Shown here one piece after another: positions 15,986 to 28,127 of a stretch of 64,000 bases of DNA. This DNA comes from Actinoalloteichus caeruleus DSM 43889. GTDB lineage: Bacteria; Actinomycetota; Actinomycetes; Mycobacteriales; Pseudonocardiaceae. Made by a program: the position numbers and the translations under genes. The notes beneath the pieces were generated by a model. The model searched no databases, had not been told where the DNA came from, and saw only the letters and a list, made by a program, of their open reading frames with translations. Every line of letters begins with the position of its first letter. The first letter of the stretch is position 1. The stretch spans positions 2,356,001-2,420,000 of the forward strand of contig NZ_AUBJ02000001.1 in NCBI RefSeq assembly GCF_000429185.2, read 5' to 3'.

Positions 15986-16855
15986 ATGGCCCGGTCCCTG
16001 CTCGCCACCAGCGATCTGCACGTGTCACACGAGGGCAACAGCGAGGTGGTGGAGCGGCTCCGCCCCTACACGCCCGAGGACTGGCTCATCGTCGCCGGCG
16101 ACGTCGGGGACACCGTCACCGAGATCACCTGGACGCTCGACCTGCTGGCGCGGCGGTTCGCCAAGGTCATCTGGGTGCCGGGCAACCACGAACTGTGGAC
16201 GACCTCGCGTGACACGGTCAAGGCACGCGGCGAGGAGCGCTACCGCATCCTGGTCGACGTCTGCCGCGAACTCGGCGTCCTGACCCCGGAGGACCCCTTC
16301 CCCGACTGGGAGACCGAGGACGAGACCTTCACCATCGCCCCACTGTTCACCCTCTTCGACTACAGCTTCCGCGAACCCGGGCTCTCCTTCGAGGCCGCCA
16401 TGAGGGACGCCCACGAGACCGGCGTCGTCGGCACCGACGACATGCTGCTGCACCCGGACCCGCACCCCACCCGGCAGGCGTGGTGCGCGGAACGCATCCG
16501 CTACTCCGAGAGCCGGCTCGACGCCGTGGCCCCGGACCGCCGCACCATCCTCGTGTCGCACTGGCCGCTGCACCGCGGCCCCACCACCATGCTGTGGTAC
16601 CCGAGGTTCGCGATGTGGTGCGGCACCACCGCCACCGGCGACTGGCACCTGCGCTACCGGGCGGCCGTGGCGGTGTACGGGCACCTGCACATCCCGCTGA
16701 CCTTCGACTTCGACGGAGTCCGGTTCGAGGAGGTCTCCCTGGGCTACCCCCGCGAGTGGCGGCGGCGCACCCCCACGCCCTACCCGATCCGCCGCATCCT
16801 GCCGGCCGACCCGAGCCGCACGACCTCGAACCACCTGCTGCCCGGTCACCGGTGA
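15986..16855 (+). CDS. Metallophosphoesterase (calcineurin-like)
   Basis: The 289-residue cytoplasmic protein shows the dimetal phosphoesterase motifs in order: SDLHVSH at the N-terminus, GDVGD (about residue 39), PGNHELW (about 70), LVSHWPLHRG (about 190) and YGHLHIP (about 232). The activity is hydrolysis of a phosphomono- or diester with two bound metals; the substrate is unknown. Similar proteins occur near phosphopantetheinyl transferase genes in other actinobacteria, but none lies here. It ends 37 bases from the convergent GH15 gene. Confidence 0.9.
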   Translation: MARSLLATSDLHVSHEGNSEVVERLRPYTPEDWLIVAGDVGDTVTEITWTLDLLARRFAKVIWVPGNHELWTTSRDTVKARGEERYRILVDVCRELGVLTPEDPFPDWETEDETFTIAPLFTLFDYSFREPGLSFEAAMRDAHETGVVGTDDMLLHPDPHPTRQAWCAERIRYSESRLDAVAPDRRTILVSHWPLHRGPTTMLWYPRFAMWCGTTATGDWHLRYRAAVAVYGHLHIPLTFDFDGVRFEEVSLGYPREWRRRTPTPYPIRRILPADPSRTTSNHLLPGHR

Positions 16856-16892
16856 GCCGCCAGGCCGAGGACCCCGGCCCGCCCCGGCTCGC

Positions 16893-18728
16893 TCAGCCCA
16901 TCGCCCGGTCGAGGTTGACCGCCGCGCTGATCAACGCGAGGTGGGTGAAGGCCTGCGGGAAGTTGCCGAGCTGCTCCCCGGTGAGGCCGATCTGCTCGGC
17001 GTAGAGACCGAGGTGGTTGGCGTAGGTGAACGTCTTCTCCAGGGCGACCCGCGCCTCCGACAGCCGACCCGCCCTGGTCAGCGCCTCCACGTACCAGAAC
17101 GAACAGATGGAGAACGTCCCCTCCGAACCCCACAGGCCGTCCGGCGCCTGTTCCGGGTCGTAGCGGAAGACGAGGCTGTCGACGACGAGGCCCTCGCGGA
17201 TGGCGTCCAGGGTGGACAGGAAACGCGGGTCGGTGGGTGAGCAGAACTTGACCATCGGCATCAGCAGCAGCGACGAGTCGAGCACGTCGTCGTCGTAGTT
17301 CTGCACGAACGCCTGCCGGCGTTCGCTCCACCCCCGCTCCATGATCTGCCGGTACACCCGGTCGCGGGTCCGCATCCACGAGTCCAACGGCCCGGGGAGG
17401 CCGCGCTGCCGCGCCATCCGGATCATGCGCTCGAACGCCACCCAGGTCATCAGCCGGGAGAAGGTGTGGTCCCTCGGACCAGACCGCACCTCCCAGATGC
17501 TCTCGTCCGGCTGGTCCCAGTGCTCACCCAGCCAGTCCAGCACGCCGATGAGGTCCTGCCAGCTGTCGTAGGAGATGCCGGTCCCGTACTTGTTGTAGAG
17601 GTAGACGGAGTCGATGATCTCGCCGTAGATGTCGAGCTGGAGCTGGTCGGACGCGTCGTTGCCGATCCGCACCGGCCGGGCCCCCCGGTATCCCTCCAGG
17701 TGGTCCAGGGTGCGCTCGGGGAGCTCGGGGTCCCCGTCGATCGAGTACATCACCCGCAGCGGACCGGCCTGGCCCTCCCGGGGCCGGCGGAACCGCCGCG
17801 TCAGCCACTCCATGAAGGCGTCCGCCTCCGAGGTGAAGCCGAGCCGGAGCAGGGCGTAGAGCGAGAAGGCCGCGTCCCGCATCCACACGTACCGGTAGTC
17901 CCAGTTGCGTTCACCACCCAGGTCCTCGGGGAGGCTGGCCGTCGGCGACGCGATGACGGCGCCGCTGGGCTCGTGCGTCAGGAGCTTGAGCGTCAGGGCC
18001 GACCGGTGGACCTTCTCCCGCCAGCGGCCGCGGTAGGTGGACCTGGCCAACCAGCCCCGCCAGAAGTCGACGGTCCGCCGGAACAGCTCCTCGGCGTCCT
18101 CGGCGTGGTGGTGGTTGGCCCGCTGGCCGCTCTCCAGGGCCTCCAGCACGAAGAGCTCGGTCTCCCCCGCGCTGACCACGAACTCGCCGTGCGCGTCGCC
18201 GTTCCGGTCCACGTCGAGATCGACCGTCGCCCCGACGCCCAGCACGGTGTCGCGGCCGACGAAGCACAACCCGTCGCGGTCGCGGCGCACCTCGTGGGGG
18301 TCACGGCCGTAGTCGAGCCGGGGGGCGAGGGTGACCCGCATCCGCATGGACCCCCGGAGCCCCAACACCCGCCGCACCAGCCGCTGGTGGTGGTCGGGGT
18401 CCCGTTCCCGCAGCACCGGCATGAAGTCGTGGACCTCGACCATGCCCTCCTCGGTGAGGAAGCGGGTGATGAGGACGTTGGTGTCCGGGAAGTAGAACTG
18501 CTGGGTGCCGGCGACCCGGCAGTCCGGGCTGATCCGCCAGTACCCGCCGCGCTCCGCGTCCAGCAGGCTCCCGAACACGCTCGGGGAGTCGAAACGCGGG
18601 CAGCAGAACCAGGAGACGGTGCCGTCGGTGCCCACGAGGGCGGCGGTGCGCAGGTCCCCGATCAGGCCGTGGTCGGCGATGGGGGGATAACGGCTGTCGT
18701 CGGTCCGCTCGGCATCGTCGGGGCGCAT
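16893..18728 (-). CDS. Glycoside hydrolase family 15 (glucoamylase/trehalase-like)
   Basis: The 611-residue protein has an N-terminal beta-sandwich region (PPIADHGLIGDLRTAALVGTDGTVSWFCCPRFDSPSVFG) followed by an (alpha/alpha)6 barrel. Barrel motifs are NWDYRYVWMRDAAFSLYALLRLG, DIYGEIIDSVYLYNKYG, WEVRSGPRDHTFSRLMTWVAFER, EGTFSICSFWYVEAL (catalytic Glu region) and GNFPQAFTHLALI. Mycobacterial members act as trehalases; others release glucose from alpha-glucans, so the substrate is open. No signal peptide is present, so it acts in the cytoplasm. GAGGGATG precedes the ATG. It stands alone. Confidence 0.92.
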   Translation of the reverse strand: MRPDDAERTDDSRYPPIADHGLIGDLRTAALVGTDGTVSWFCCPRFDSPSVFGSLLDAERGGYWRISPDCRVAGTQQFYFPDTNVLITRFLTEEGMVEVHDFMPVLRERDPDHHQRLVRRVLGLRGSMRMRVTLAPRLDYGRDPHEVRRDRDGLCFVGRDTVLGVGATVDLDVDRNGDAHGEFVVSAGETELFVLEALESGQRANHHHAEDAEELFRRTVDFWRGWLARSTYRGRWREKVHRSALTLKLLTHEPSGAVIASPTASLPEDLGGERNWDYRYVWMRDAAFSLYALLRLGFTSEADAFMEWLTRRFRRPREGQAGPLRVMYSIDGDPELPERTLDHLEGYRGARPVRIGNDASDQLQLDIYGEIIDSVYLYNKYGTGISYDSWQDLIGVLDWLGEHWDQPDESIWEVRSGPRDHTFSRLMTWVAFERMIRMARQRGLPGPLDSWMRTRDRVYRQIMERGWSERRQAFVQNYDDDVLDSSLLLMPMVKFCSPTDPRFLSTLDAIREGLVVDSLVFRYDPEQAPDGLWGSEGTFSICSFWYVEALTRAGRLSEARVALEKTFTYANHLGLYAEQIGLTGEQLGNFPQAFTHLALISAAVNLDRAMG

Positions 18729-19111
18729 CCCACATCCCTCACGCTCGTCCGCCAGGCGGCCCGACCCCGACTCGTCGGTGCCACGACCGGACGCGCCCTT
18801 CCCTTCCTCCGATCGACCGTAACGCGACTGGCTGGTCGTCGCTGATGACGAGATCGCCGGGGGAAGGCACCAGGAGCACCAGGGAGGTGAATTTCATTCA
18901 TGACTGATGGGACAGGGCGGACGAACCCCACGGGGGAGGCGACCTCGCGGAAGGGTGGGCCGCGGGCAGGATGGGCGCGCGCCGGCACCGGTGAGCCGAC
19001 CGGCCTGGGCGGGGACGGCCGCCGCCGCTCCGGGGAGGGGAGGGGCGGATCGGGCCGGCGGGAGTGGGCGCGCGGAAGAATCCGGTGGACACGCCCCCTA
19101 CCGTCGCCAGG
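18729..19111. other. Divergent intergenic region with small palindrome
   Basis: This holds the promoters of the GH15 gene (minus) and the hydrolase gene (plus). TGAAT-TTC-ATTCA (18888-18900) is a 13-base palindrome next to GGAGGTG, itself a perfect-looking ribosome site ahead of ATG 18900. The 71-codon frame that follows is Arg/Gly-rich with poor codon bias and I do not call it a gene. Confidence 0.45.
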
Positions 19112-19909
19112 GTGATCACTCGTCGTTCCGTCACCCTGAACGGTCGTGCCCACTCCGTCCTCGACTCCGGCGGCGACGGACCGCCGCTGCTGGCCCTGCA
19201 CGGCACCTTCGGGCGGTCGGACATCTTCGCCAGGCTGGCCGCCGACCTCGCCCCCGACTGGCGCGTCATCGCCCCCGACCAGCGCGGGCACGGCCGCTCA
19301 CCCCGGGGTGGGGACTTCTCCCGGCGGGCCTTCGTCGACGACGCCGCCGCCCTCGCCGCCTCGCTCGCCACCGGCCCGGTGGCCGTCCTCGGTCACTCCC
19401 TCGGGGGGCTGAACGCCTACCAGCTGGCCGCCCACCACCCCGACCTGGTGCGCGCGCTGGTCGTCGTCGACAACGGGGCCGTCACCGGCCCGCCCGAGGT
19501 GCCCACCCCGATCCTCGACGTCCGCGACTGGCCCCGGCTCGCGCCCAGCAGGCAGGCCCTCGCCGACCACCTCGCCGAAGCGGGGATCCCGGTGGCCGAC
19601 TACTTCCTCGCCAGCGCGGAGCCCGCCCCGGGCGGCGGCTGGCGGTACTGCTTCGACCTCGACGACATGATGGCCGTGCAACGGGCCGGGGTGGGCGACT
19701 GGTGGCGGGACTGGCTGGGATCGTCGTGCCCGGCGCTGCTGCTGCGGGGGGAGCACAGCCACCTGCTGTCAGCCGACCACGCCCGGGACATGGTGCGCAG
19801 GAGGACCGCGCCCACCTCCCTGGTGGAGTTCCCCGGCTGCGGCCACTGGCTGTACGAGGACGACCCCGTGCGCTTCGCCGACACCGTCCGGGAGTTCCTC
19901 GGCCGCTGA
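19112..19909 (+). CDS. Alpha/beta hydrolase
   Basis: The 265-residue protein has the alpha/beta hydrolase layout: LLALHGTFGRSD (oxyanion strand), VIAPDQRGHGRS, VLGHSLGGLNAY with the nucleophile Ser, and GCGHWLYEDDP with the catalytic His. Substrate is not predictable; there is no signal peptide. I prefer GTG 19112 because TACCGT (19099-19104) stands 7 bases upstream, a leaderless arrangement. An upstream GTG at 19064 gives 281 residues but adds an atypical basic extension. Confidence 0.85.
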   Translation: MITRRSVTLNGRAHSVLDSGGDGPPLLALHGTFGRSDIFARLAADLAPDWRVIAPDQRGHGRSPRGGDFSRRAFVDDAAALAASLATGPVAVLGHSLGGLNAYQLAAHHPDLVRALVVVDNGAVTGPPEVPTPILDVRDWPRLAPSRQALADHLAEAGIPVADYFLASAEPAPGGGWRYCFDLDDMMAVQRAGVGDWWRDWLGSSCPALLLRGEHSHLLSADHARDMVRRRTAPTSLVEFPGCGHWLYEDDPVRFADTVREFLGR

Positions 19910-19943
19910 CGCCCGCCAGTGGTGCCGCGGACGTCAGCCCCTC

Positions 19944-19972
19944 CCCGGCCCCCGCCGCCAGCGGGGGCCGGG
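19944..19972. terminator. Bidirectional hairpin between hydrolase and PH-domain genes
   Basis: A perfect 12-bp stem (CCCGGCCCCCGC / GCGGGGGCCGGG) with a 5-base loop lies between two convergent genes. Confidence 0.75.
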
Positions 19973-20016
19973 ACCCGGCGACCTCACCTCGGCGGGGCCA
20001 CCGGGCACCGGCTGGG

Positions 20017-20541
20017 TCACCTCGCGGTGGGCGCCGAGGGTTCCGCCCCCTCGACCGCCGGTTCCACGACCTCGACGCCGGTGTGCCGCCGGTGCAGACG
20101 ACGGACCTCGCGCATCGCCCGCACCGCCCGGTGCCGGTCGGCGGCCTGGATCGCCATCACGGCGATGTACTCGTCGTCCGGCAGTTCGATCCGCGCCCAC
20201 GGCACGCCCTCGGGGAAGGTCACGGCCCGCACCAGCGGCCACTCCACCGTCCGGCTGACGAGGATGTTCCGCACCTCGACACCCTGGGGCCCGACCCGCA
20301 ACCGGGGGCGCGCCAACAGCAGGGCGGCCCCGGCGAGCAGACAGCCCAACAGCACCATCGCCACCTGGTCCGAGGTGCCGAAGAACGCCCCGGTGGGGGT
20401 CTCCTTCAGCAGCACGGCCACCACCGTGAACACCGAGACGAGGGACACTGCCGCGCCGACGGCCACCAGCCGCACCCGCCAGGGACGGACCACCAGCGTC
20501 CCGTCGCCGCCCTCCGGCCCGGTCTGGTCCTCAGTCAACAC
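20017..20541 (-). CDS. PH-domain membrane protein linked to ribH
   Basis: The 174-residue protein has two transmembrane segments (residues about 27-47 and 60-82), followed by a bacterial PH-like domain (LRVGPQGVEVRNILVSRTVEWPLVRAVTFPEG, then ARIELPDDEYIAVMAIQAADRHRA). A protein of this type commonly follows ribH in actinobacteria; its function is not known. GTG 20541 or TTG 20538 are both possible starts after GAGGAG; the TTG has the better spacing. The C-terminal tail is Glu/Pro/Ala-rich. Confidence 0.85.
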   Translation of the reverse strand: MLTEDQTGPEGGDGTLVVRPWRVRLVAVGAAVSLVSVFTVVAVLLKETPTGAFFGTSDQVAMVLLGCLLAGAALLLARPRLRVGPQGVEVRNILVSRTVEWPLVRAVTFPEGVPWARIELPDDEYIAVMAIQAADRHRAVRAMREVRRLHRRHTGVEVVEPAVEGAEPSAPTAR

Positions 20542-20594
20542 CCGCTCCTCACACTCACTCCGGCCGCTCGCCGGACCGACAGGACCGACACGCC

Positions 20595-22992
<2,398 letters not shown>

Positions 22993-23199
22993 GATGCGTG
23001 CTGCCTCCTCACGAGCCCGACCGAGGGCTCACCCCGTCCGACACCTCTACTCTCCCACTGGACACGGCGCGCGGACAGGATCGGGTTGACCAGTTGACGG
23101 GCCTCACACACGGCACCGGCCGCTGACCAGGCGTGATCGGTGGGGGTGAGCCTGGCCGGCCGACCGGTTGACCAGCGTCGACCCAGGGTTCCCGGCCGC

Positions 23200-23895
23200 T
23201 CAGCCCCGGTCGGGGGCCGCCGAGCGGGCCCGGTCCCGCAGCGCCTCCACCGCCGCCCCGGGGTCCTCCGCCCCGTACACGGCCGACCCCGCCACGAAGC
23301 AGTCCACCCCGGCCTCGGCCGCCGCCTCGATGGTGTCGGCGCTGATGCCGCCGTCGATCTCGACCAGCACGTTGAGGTGCCCGGTGTCCACCAGCCGGCG
23401 GACCTGGCGCACCTTGTCCAGGACCTCCGGCATGAACGCCTGCCCGCCGAAACCGGGCTCGACCGACATCACCAACAGCGTGTCGTAGTGCCGCAGCACG
23501 TCCAGGTACGGCTCCAGCGGGGTTCCCGGCTTGAGGGACAGGCCGGCGAGGGCGCCGGCGGCCCGGATGTCCCTGGCCACGCCGATCGGGTCGGTGGCCG
23601 CCTCCACGTGCACCGTGACGTTGTGCGCACCGGCCTCCGCGTAGCCGACCGCCCAGCGGTCCGGGTCGGAGATCATCAGGTGGCAGTCCAGCGGGATGTC
23701 CGTGGCCGCGCGCAGCGAGGTGACGACCGGCAGGCCGAGGGTCAGATTGGGCACGAAGTGCGCGTCCATCACGTCCACGTGCAGCCAGTCCGCGCCTCGC
23801 CGGTCGGCGCTCGGAGCCACGGCGGCGGCCTCCTCGGCGAGGCGGGCGAAGTCGGCGGAGAGGATGGAGGGCGCGATCATGAGCTCGGAGGACAC
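23200..23895 (-). CDS. rpe: Ribulose-phosphate 3-epimerase
   Basis: The TIM-barrel enzyme interconverts ribulose-5-P and xylulose-5-P in the pentose phosphate pathway. Motifs: [29 protein letters not shown] (metal ligands), [28 protein letters not shown] and EIDGGIS. The 231-residue length is normal. GTG 23895 was chosen because TAGACT lies exactly 6 bases upstream with no Shine-Dalgarno, indicating a leaderless message; ATG 23880 is the alternative. It is a close neighbour of the riboflavin operon, as in other actinobacteria. Confidence 0.95.
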   Translation of the reverse strand: MSSELMIAPSILSADFARLAEEAAAVAPSADRRGADWLHVDVMDAHFVPNLTLGLPVVTSLRAATDIPLDCHLMISDPDRWAVGYAEAGAHNVTVHVEAATDPIGVARDIRAAGALAGLSLKPGTPLEPYLDVLRHYDTLLVMSVEPGFGGQAFMPEVLDKVRQVRRLVDTGHLNVLVEIDGGISADTIEAAAEAGVDCFVAGSAVYGAEDPGAAVEALRDRARSAAPDRG

Positions 23896-23907
23896 GGGGG
23901 CAGTCTA
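23896..23907 (-). promoter_or_regulatory. -10 box for leaderless rpe
   Basis: On the minus strand TAGACT (23907-23902) is followed by 6 bases and then GTG 23895. This is the same geometry as at 15974. Confidence 0.5.
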
Positions 23908-24066
23908 GGAGCGGGCCGACCGGCGGGGCGCGCCCAGGCGCCCAGGGCAACGGTGGGAGGCCGCCGGCCACGGCGCTCCGACGACCCCGGACCGACGGGA
24001 AGGAGCCGCCGGGCACGGCGCTTCACGGGGTGGACCACGCGGCGGAACGCCTCCGACGCCCCCGGC

Positions 24067-24993
24067 TCAGGGCCGGTGGCCCGCCGGGCCGGCCAGTGCC
24101 GCCGCCACCTTCGCGACACCGGCCGGCCCCACCCGACAACACCCCCCGACGAGGCGGGCACCGGCCGCCACCCAGGACCGCACCTCGCCGGCGTCGAACA
24201 CGGCGGGACCACGCCAGCTCGCCGACCCCGCGTCCCACTCCTCGCCGCTGTTCGGGTAGGCCACCACCGGCTTGCCGCTGGCGCTCGCGGCCAGCCGCAC
24301 GACCTCGGCGAGCCCCACGGGCGAGACGCAGTTCACCCCCACCGCCAGCACCTCGGGCCGCTCCCGCACCAACGCGAAGGCCTCGTGGAGGTCCTGACCA
24401 GCCGAGGTGCGGCCGTCCCGGACGGTGTAGGAGAGCCAGGCCGGCGGTCCGCCGAGGGCGGCCAGCTCGTCGAGGAGCACCTCGGCCTCCTCGACGTCTG
24501 GCACCGTCTCGCAGGCCAGGAGGTCGGCTCCCGCCTCGGCGAGAACGGCCAGCCGGGGCCGGTGGAACTCGCGGAGCGACGCGCGGCTGACGCCGTACCG
24601 CCCCCGGTACTCGGACCCGTCGGCCAGGTAGGCCCCGTACGGGCCGACCGAGGCCGCCACCAGCAGTCCCGGGGGGACCCCCCGGCCCACCGCCCGGTCG
24701 GCCGCGTCCCTGGCTACCGCCACCCCACGCCGGAGCACCCCTTCGGCGTCGCGGCGGTCCACGCCGCAGGCGGCCAGGCCCGGGAAGCTCGCCTGGTAGG
24801 TGGCCGTCGTGGCGACCCGCGCGCCCGCCAGGTAGAAGGCGAGGTGGGCACGGGCCACGGCCTCGGGGCGTTCGGCCAGCACCCGCGCCGACCACAGCCC
24901 ACCGGACAGGTCGAGACCGGCACGTTCCAGTTCGGTGGCCAGCCCGCCGTCGAGGGGCAGGGGGGTGGTCAGGTCGGGCGCGGCGGGCGTCAT
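24067..24993 (-). CDS. mmuM: Homocysteine S-methyltransferase
   Basis: The 308-residue enzyme transfers a methyl group from S-methylmethionine or SAM to homocysteine to make methionine. Motifs: LPLDGGLATELE at the N-terminus, TTATYQASF, SVGPYGAYLADGSEYRG, ETVPDVEEAEVLL, GVNCVSP and GGCCRVGP, the last two holding the zinc cysteines. No Shine-Dalgarno is visible before ATG 24993; CACAGT stands 6 bases upstream, so it may also be leaderless. It has its own unit between rpe and a gene-free stretch. Confidence 0.93.
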   Translation of the reverse strand: MTPAAPDLTTPLPLDGGLATELERAGLDLSGGLWSARVLAERPEAVARAHLAFYLAGARVATTATYQASFPGLAACGVDRRDAEGVLRRGVAVARDAADRAVGRGVPPGLLVAASVGPYGAYLADGSEYRGRYGVSRASLREFHRPRLAVLAEAGADLLACETVPDVEEAEVLLDELAALGGPPAWLSYTVRDGRTSAGQDLHEAFALVRERPEVLAVGVNCVSPVGLAEVVRLAASASGKPVVAYPNSGEEWDAGSASWRGPAVFDAGEVRSWVAAGARLVGGCCRVGPAGVAKVAAALAGPAGHRP

Positions 24994-25667
24994 CGCGCCA
25001 CTGTGCCACGGCCTCGCGGCCGTCGACCCGTCCGCACCGCCCTGGACCCCCACCGTATCGAGGTGGGACCGAAGCGTCCCGGCCTGGGCTGGCCCGCCAG
25101 CGGAGCGCTCGGCCGCGCACGAGCCGCCCCACCCACCGCCGGCCCGGCGGTGTCCCCCGCCACCGGGCTCCCGCCGGACGCGCCCGCCCATGCCAACCCG
25201 CTCCCGGGACTCCCCTGGGGAGCACGACACCACGCCGCCCGCGACGCCGGCGACGAGTGGCATGGGGCGGGACACCGTCCGCGCGGCGTGCGCTGACACC
25301 AGGCGCGCGGCGGCACCGTGTCACGGCGCGACCTCGCTCACCGCTGGTCGCCGCCCCACCGCACTCCCGAGGCGACCCGCTGAGCACGACCGGCGGGCCG
25401 CACGGCACGCACCAGCGCCATCCGCCCCGAACCCGGCCGGCGGACCGAGGGGGTCGGAGCGGCTGGCCCCGCCTCCCCCCGGACGACCGGCCGGCGGCGC
25501 GGATCGCGGAACCGCCAGCGGTGGCGGCAGCGGTGGCGCCGGTGGGGGCGGGGAGAAACCCCGCATGACGGGAGGATCACGGTGGTCACGAGGCGTGGAC
25601 CGGCGGTCCCGCCAGCGCATAGGGTGATCTCGTCCCGCTCGCGGTGGACTGGTCACAGGGGGCCGAG
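24994..25667. other. Gene-free region between divergent mmuM and the flavoprotein gene
   Basis: About 670 bases of GC-rich DNA with no credible ORF, repeat or strong hairpin. TAGGGT at 25620-25625 may be the -10 of the downstream flavoprotein gene. Confidence 0.5.
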
Positions 25668-26510
25668 ATGAGCCTGCCGATGGGGTTCTCCTTGCTGCGC
25701 GTCACCGCCGTCCGGCGGATCACCCCCCGCCTGGCGCGCATCAGCTTCGGCGGGGACCTCGACGGTTTCCGCGATGTCGCTCCCGACCAGCAGGTGAAGC
25801 TCTTCTTCGCCAAGCCCGGCCAGGCCGTCCCCGCCCCGCCGCCGATGCCGGAGGACGGCGACGCCCTGCGCTGGTACCAGGCGTACCTGGCGATGCCGGA
25901 CGCGGAACGACCGTGGATGCGCGCCTACACGGTCCGCCGCCACGACCCGCGTGCCGGCCGCATCGACATCGACTTCGTGCTCCACGACCACGACGGCCCG
26001 GCCGGCACCTGGGCGGCGTCCGCCCGGATCGGTGACCTGGTGGGGATGGTGGGCCCCGCGCCCAGCCACCGCCGGACGGCGGTGGAGCACGACTGGCAGC
26101 TCCTCGTGGGGGACGAGACCGCGCTGCCCGCCATCGCGGCGATCCTGGAGAGGCTGTCGCCCGGCGACCGGGCGGTCGCCTTCGTCGAGCTCGCCGACCC
26201 GGCCGAGCGCCAGGTCATCGACAGCGCCGGAGACGTCGACCTGCGCTGGATCGGCCGCCGCCCCGGGGCGCACGGCGCGGCGTTGCTCGACGCCGTGCGC
26301 GCGGCCACGTTCCCGCCCGGTCGGGTGGCTCCCTGGATCGCCGGCGAGGCGTCGACCGTCCGGGCGGTGCGCCGCCACCTGGTCGGCGAACGCGGTGTCG
26401 ACCGGCGGTCCATCGCCTTCACCGGCTACTGGCGCGTCGACCGCAGCCAGGACGACCCCGCCCCCGAGGAGGACCCCACCGACGCGGAGGACCGGGTGGC
26501 GCGCGCCTGA
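25668..26510 (+). CDS. Siderophore-interacting FAD/NAD(P)H reductase family protein
   Basis: The 280-residue flavoprotein resembles ViuB/SIP ferric-siderophore reductases, which release iron by reducing the ferric complex in the cytoplasm. Seen: a FAD-binding N-terminal barrel with RAYTVRRHD (flavin motif), HDHDGPAGTWAAS, then the NAD(P)H side with LLVGDETALPAIAAIL, GEASTVRAVRRHL and the family end FTGYWRVDRSQDD. ATG 25668 has GGGGG close upstream; GTG 25644 in frame is possible. No siderophore genes lie nearby. Confidence 0.92.
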   Translation: MSLPMGFSLLRVTAVRRITPRLARISFGGDLDGFRDVAPDQQVKLFFAKPGQAVPAPPPMPEDGDALRWYQAYLAMPDAERPWMRAYTVRRHDPRAGRIDIDFVLHDHDGPAGTWAASARIGDLVGMVGPAPSHRRTAVEHDWQLLVGDETALPAIAAILERLSPGDRAVAFVELADPAERQVIDSAGDVDLRWIGRRPGAHGAALLDAVRAATFPPGRVAPWIAGEASTVRAVRRHLVGERGVDRRSIAFTGYWRVDRSQDDPAPEEDPTDAEDRVARA

Positions 26511-26584
26511 GCACCGGCCACCGCTCCCCGCGCCCCGACGCCGGGCCACCGCTCCCGACACCACGGGTGACGCCGGTGCCTCGC

Positions 26585-26590
26585 TAGACT
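26585..26590 (+). promoter_or_regulatory. -10 box of the def-fmt-rsmB operon
   Basis: TAGACT lies 55 bases before the def start; the intervening leader contains the GGGGAGGAG ribosome site. No clear -35 is seen. Confidence 0.4.
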
Positions 26591-26645
26591 CTCGGGCCCG
26601 TCCCCGTCAGGAGGCGACCCGCGCCCGTGAGGGGAGGAGCAACCC

Positions 26646-27194
26646 GTGACCGCCCAGCCCCTCCGGCTCTTCGGGGACCCCGTGCTCCGCGCACCCGCCG
26701 TCGAGGTCACGGCGTTCGACGACGACCTCCGCCGACTGGTGCGCGCCCTGTGGGACACGATGGAGGCCCACCGGGGCGCCGGCCTGGCCGCACCCCAGAT
26801 CGGGGTGGGCCTACGGGTGTTCACCTACCACTGCGACGGCGCCGCCGGTCACCTCGTCAACCCCACCCTGGAGGTGCTGGGCGACGAGGTCCGGGAGGCC
26901 GGGGAGGGGTGCCTATCCATCCCCGACCTGACCACCTCCTGCCGCCGCCACCGCTCCGTCGTGGCCCGTGGCTGGAACATGCGCGGGGAGCCCGTGGAGG
27001 TGCGGGGCGGTGAACTGCTGTCCCGCTGCCTGCAACACGAGACCGACCACCTCAACGGGGTGCTCTACCTCGACCGGGTCTCCTCCGACACCCGGCAGGA
27101 CGCCCTGGAGCGGATCCGGACGGCCGACTGGTTCGGTCACGGCCGCTCCACCCCCGACGACAACCCGAACCCGTCTCCCGGAAGGGGCCGCTGA
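26646..27194 (+). CDS. def: Peptide deformylase
   Basis: The enzyme removes the N-formyl group from nascent proteins. All three metal/active-site motifs are present in the 182-residue protein: GAGLAAPQIG, EGCLSIPD and QHETDHLNG (HExxH). GTG 26646 follows GGGGAGGAG. The C-terminal 20 residues are polar and not conserved in the family. It leads a three-gene operon with fmt (3-base gap) and rsmB, joining formylation and deformylation. Confidence 0.96.
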   Translation: MTAQPLRLFGDPVLRAPAVEVTAFDDDLRRLVRALWDTMEAHRGAGLAAPQIGVGLRVFTYHCDGAAGHLVNPTLEVLGDEVREAGEGCLSIPDLTTSCRRHRSVVARGWNMRGEPVEVRGGELLSRCLQHETDHLNGVLYLDRVSSDTRQDALERIRTADWFGHGRSTPDDNPNPSPGRGR

Positions 27195-27197
27195 CTC

Positions 27198-28127
27198 GTG
27201 CGACTCGTCTTCGCCGGAACCCCGGAGGTCGCGCTGCCCTCGCTGCGCGCGCTGCTCGCCTCCCCACGGCACGAGGTGGCGGCGGTCGTCACCCGCCCCG
27301 ACGCCCGCGCCGGCCGGGGCCGCCGCGTGCTGCGCTCCCCGGTCGCGGAACTCGCGGCCGACCACGGCGTGGAGGTCCTCTCCCCCGCCAGGGCCGGCGA
27401 CCCCGAGTTCCGGGCCACCCTCACCGACCTGGCGCCGGACTGCTGCCCGGTCGTCGCCTACGGGGCGCTGCTCCCGCAGGCCACGCTCGACATCCCCCGC
27501 CACGGCTGGGTGAACCTGCACTTCTCGCTGCTGCCCGCGTACCGTGGTGCCGCCCCGGTGCCCGCCGCGGTGCGGGCCGGGGAGGACCACACCGGTGCGT
27601 CCACGTTCCGCCTGGTGCGTGAGCTCGACGCCGGCCCGGTGTACGGGGTGGTGACCGAACGGATCGACCGGCGGGACACGGCGGGGGACCTGCTGGACAG
27701 GCTCGCGGTGTCCGGGGCCGACCTGCTCCTCGCCACGCTCGACGGCATCGAGGACGGCTCGCTGCGGGCCCGGGACCAGCCGGCGGAGGGCGTCAGCTAC
27801 GCCCCCAAGATCGAGGTGGCCGACGCCAGGGTCGACCTGACCAGGCCGGCCCTCGCGGTCGACCGCCTGGTGCGGGCCGTCACACCGGACCCCGGTGCCT
27901 GGGCGGAGTTCCGGGGCGAACGGTTGAAACTGGGCCCGGTGCTGCCGGTCGTGGTCGACGACCGACCGCCCCCGGGCCGGATCGTCGTGGAACGCCGGCG
28001 GGTGCTGGTGGGCACGGCGACCGACCCGGTGGTCCTCGGCGAGGTCCAGGCACCGGGGAAGAAGCGGATGGCCGCCGTCGACTGGGCGCGCGGCGCCCGA
28101 GTCGAGGCAGGAGAGGAACTGGCGTGA
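27198..28127 (+). CDS. fmt: Methionyl-tRNA formyltransferase
   Basis: The 309-residue enzyme formylates initiator Met-tRNA using 10-formyl-tetrahydrofolate. Motifs: [14 protein letters not shown] at the N-terminus, [28 protein letters not shown] (folate/catalytic loop), ATTFRL-like [13 protein letters not shown], and the C-terminal OB-type domain (from about residue 205) ending [16 protein letters not shown]. The GTG start is 3 bases after def. Its stop overlaps the rsmB start (GTGA). Confidence 0.96.
   Translation: MRLVFAGTPEVALPSLRALLASPRHEVAAVVTRPDARAGRGRRVLRSPVAELAADHGVEVLSPARAGDPEFRATLTDLAPDCCPVVAYGALLPQATLDIPRHGWVNLHFSLLPAYRGAAPVPAAVRAGEDHTGASTFRLVRELDAGPVYGVVTERIDRRDTAGDLLDRLAVSGADLLLATLDGIEDGSLRARDQPAEGVSYAPKIEVADARVDLTRPALAVDRLVRAVTPDPGAWAEFRGERLKLGPVLPVVVDDRPPPGRIVVERRRVLVGTATDPVVLGEVQAPGKKRMAAVDWARGARVEAGEELA

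Noticed and set aside
18900-19115. A 71-codon ORF with a perfect GGAGGTG site
   Set aside because: The protein is Arg/Gly-rich without hydrophobic pattern or good codon bias, and it runs into the start of the hydrolase gene.
22993-23199. An FMN riboswitch before ribE
   Set aside because: I looked for the conserved RFN helices and found only a simple GAGCCC/GGGCTC hairpin next to the ribosome site.
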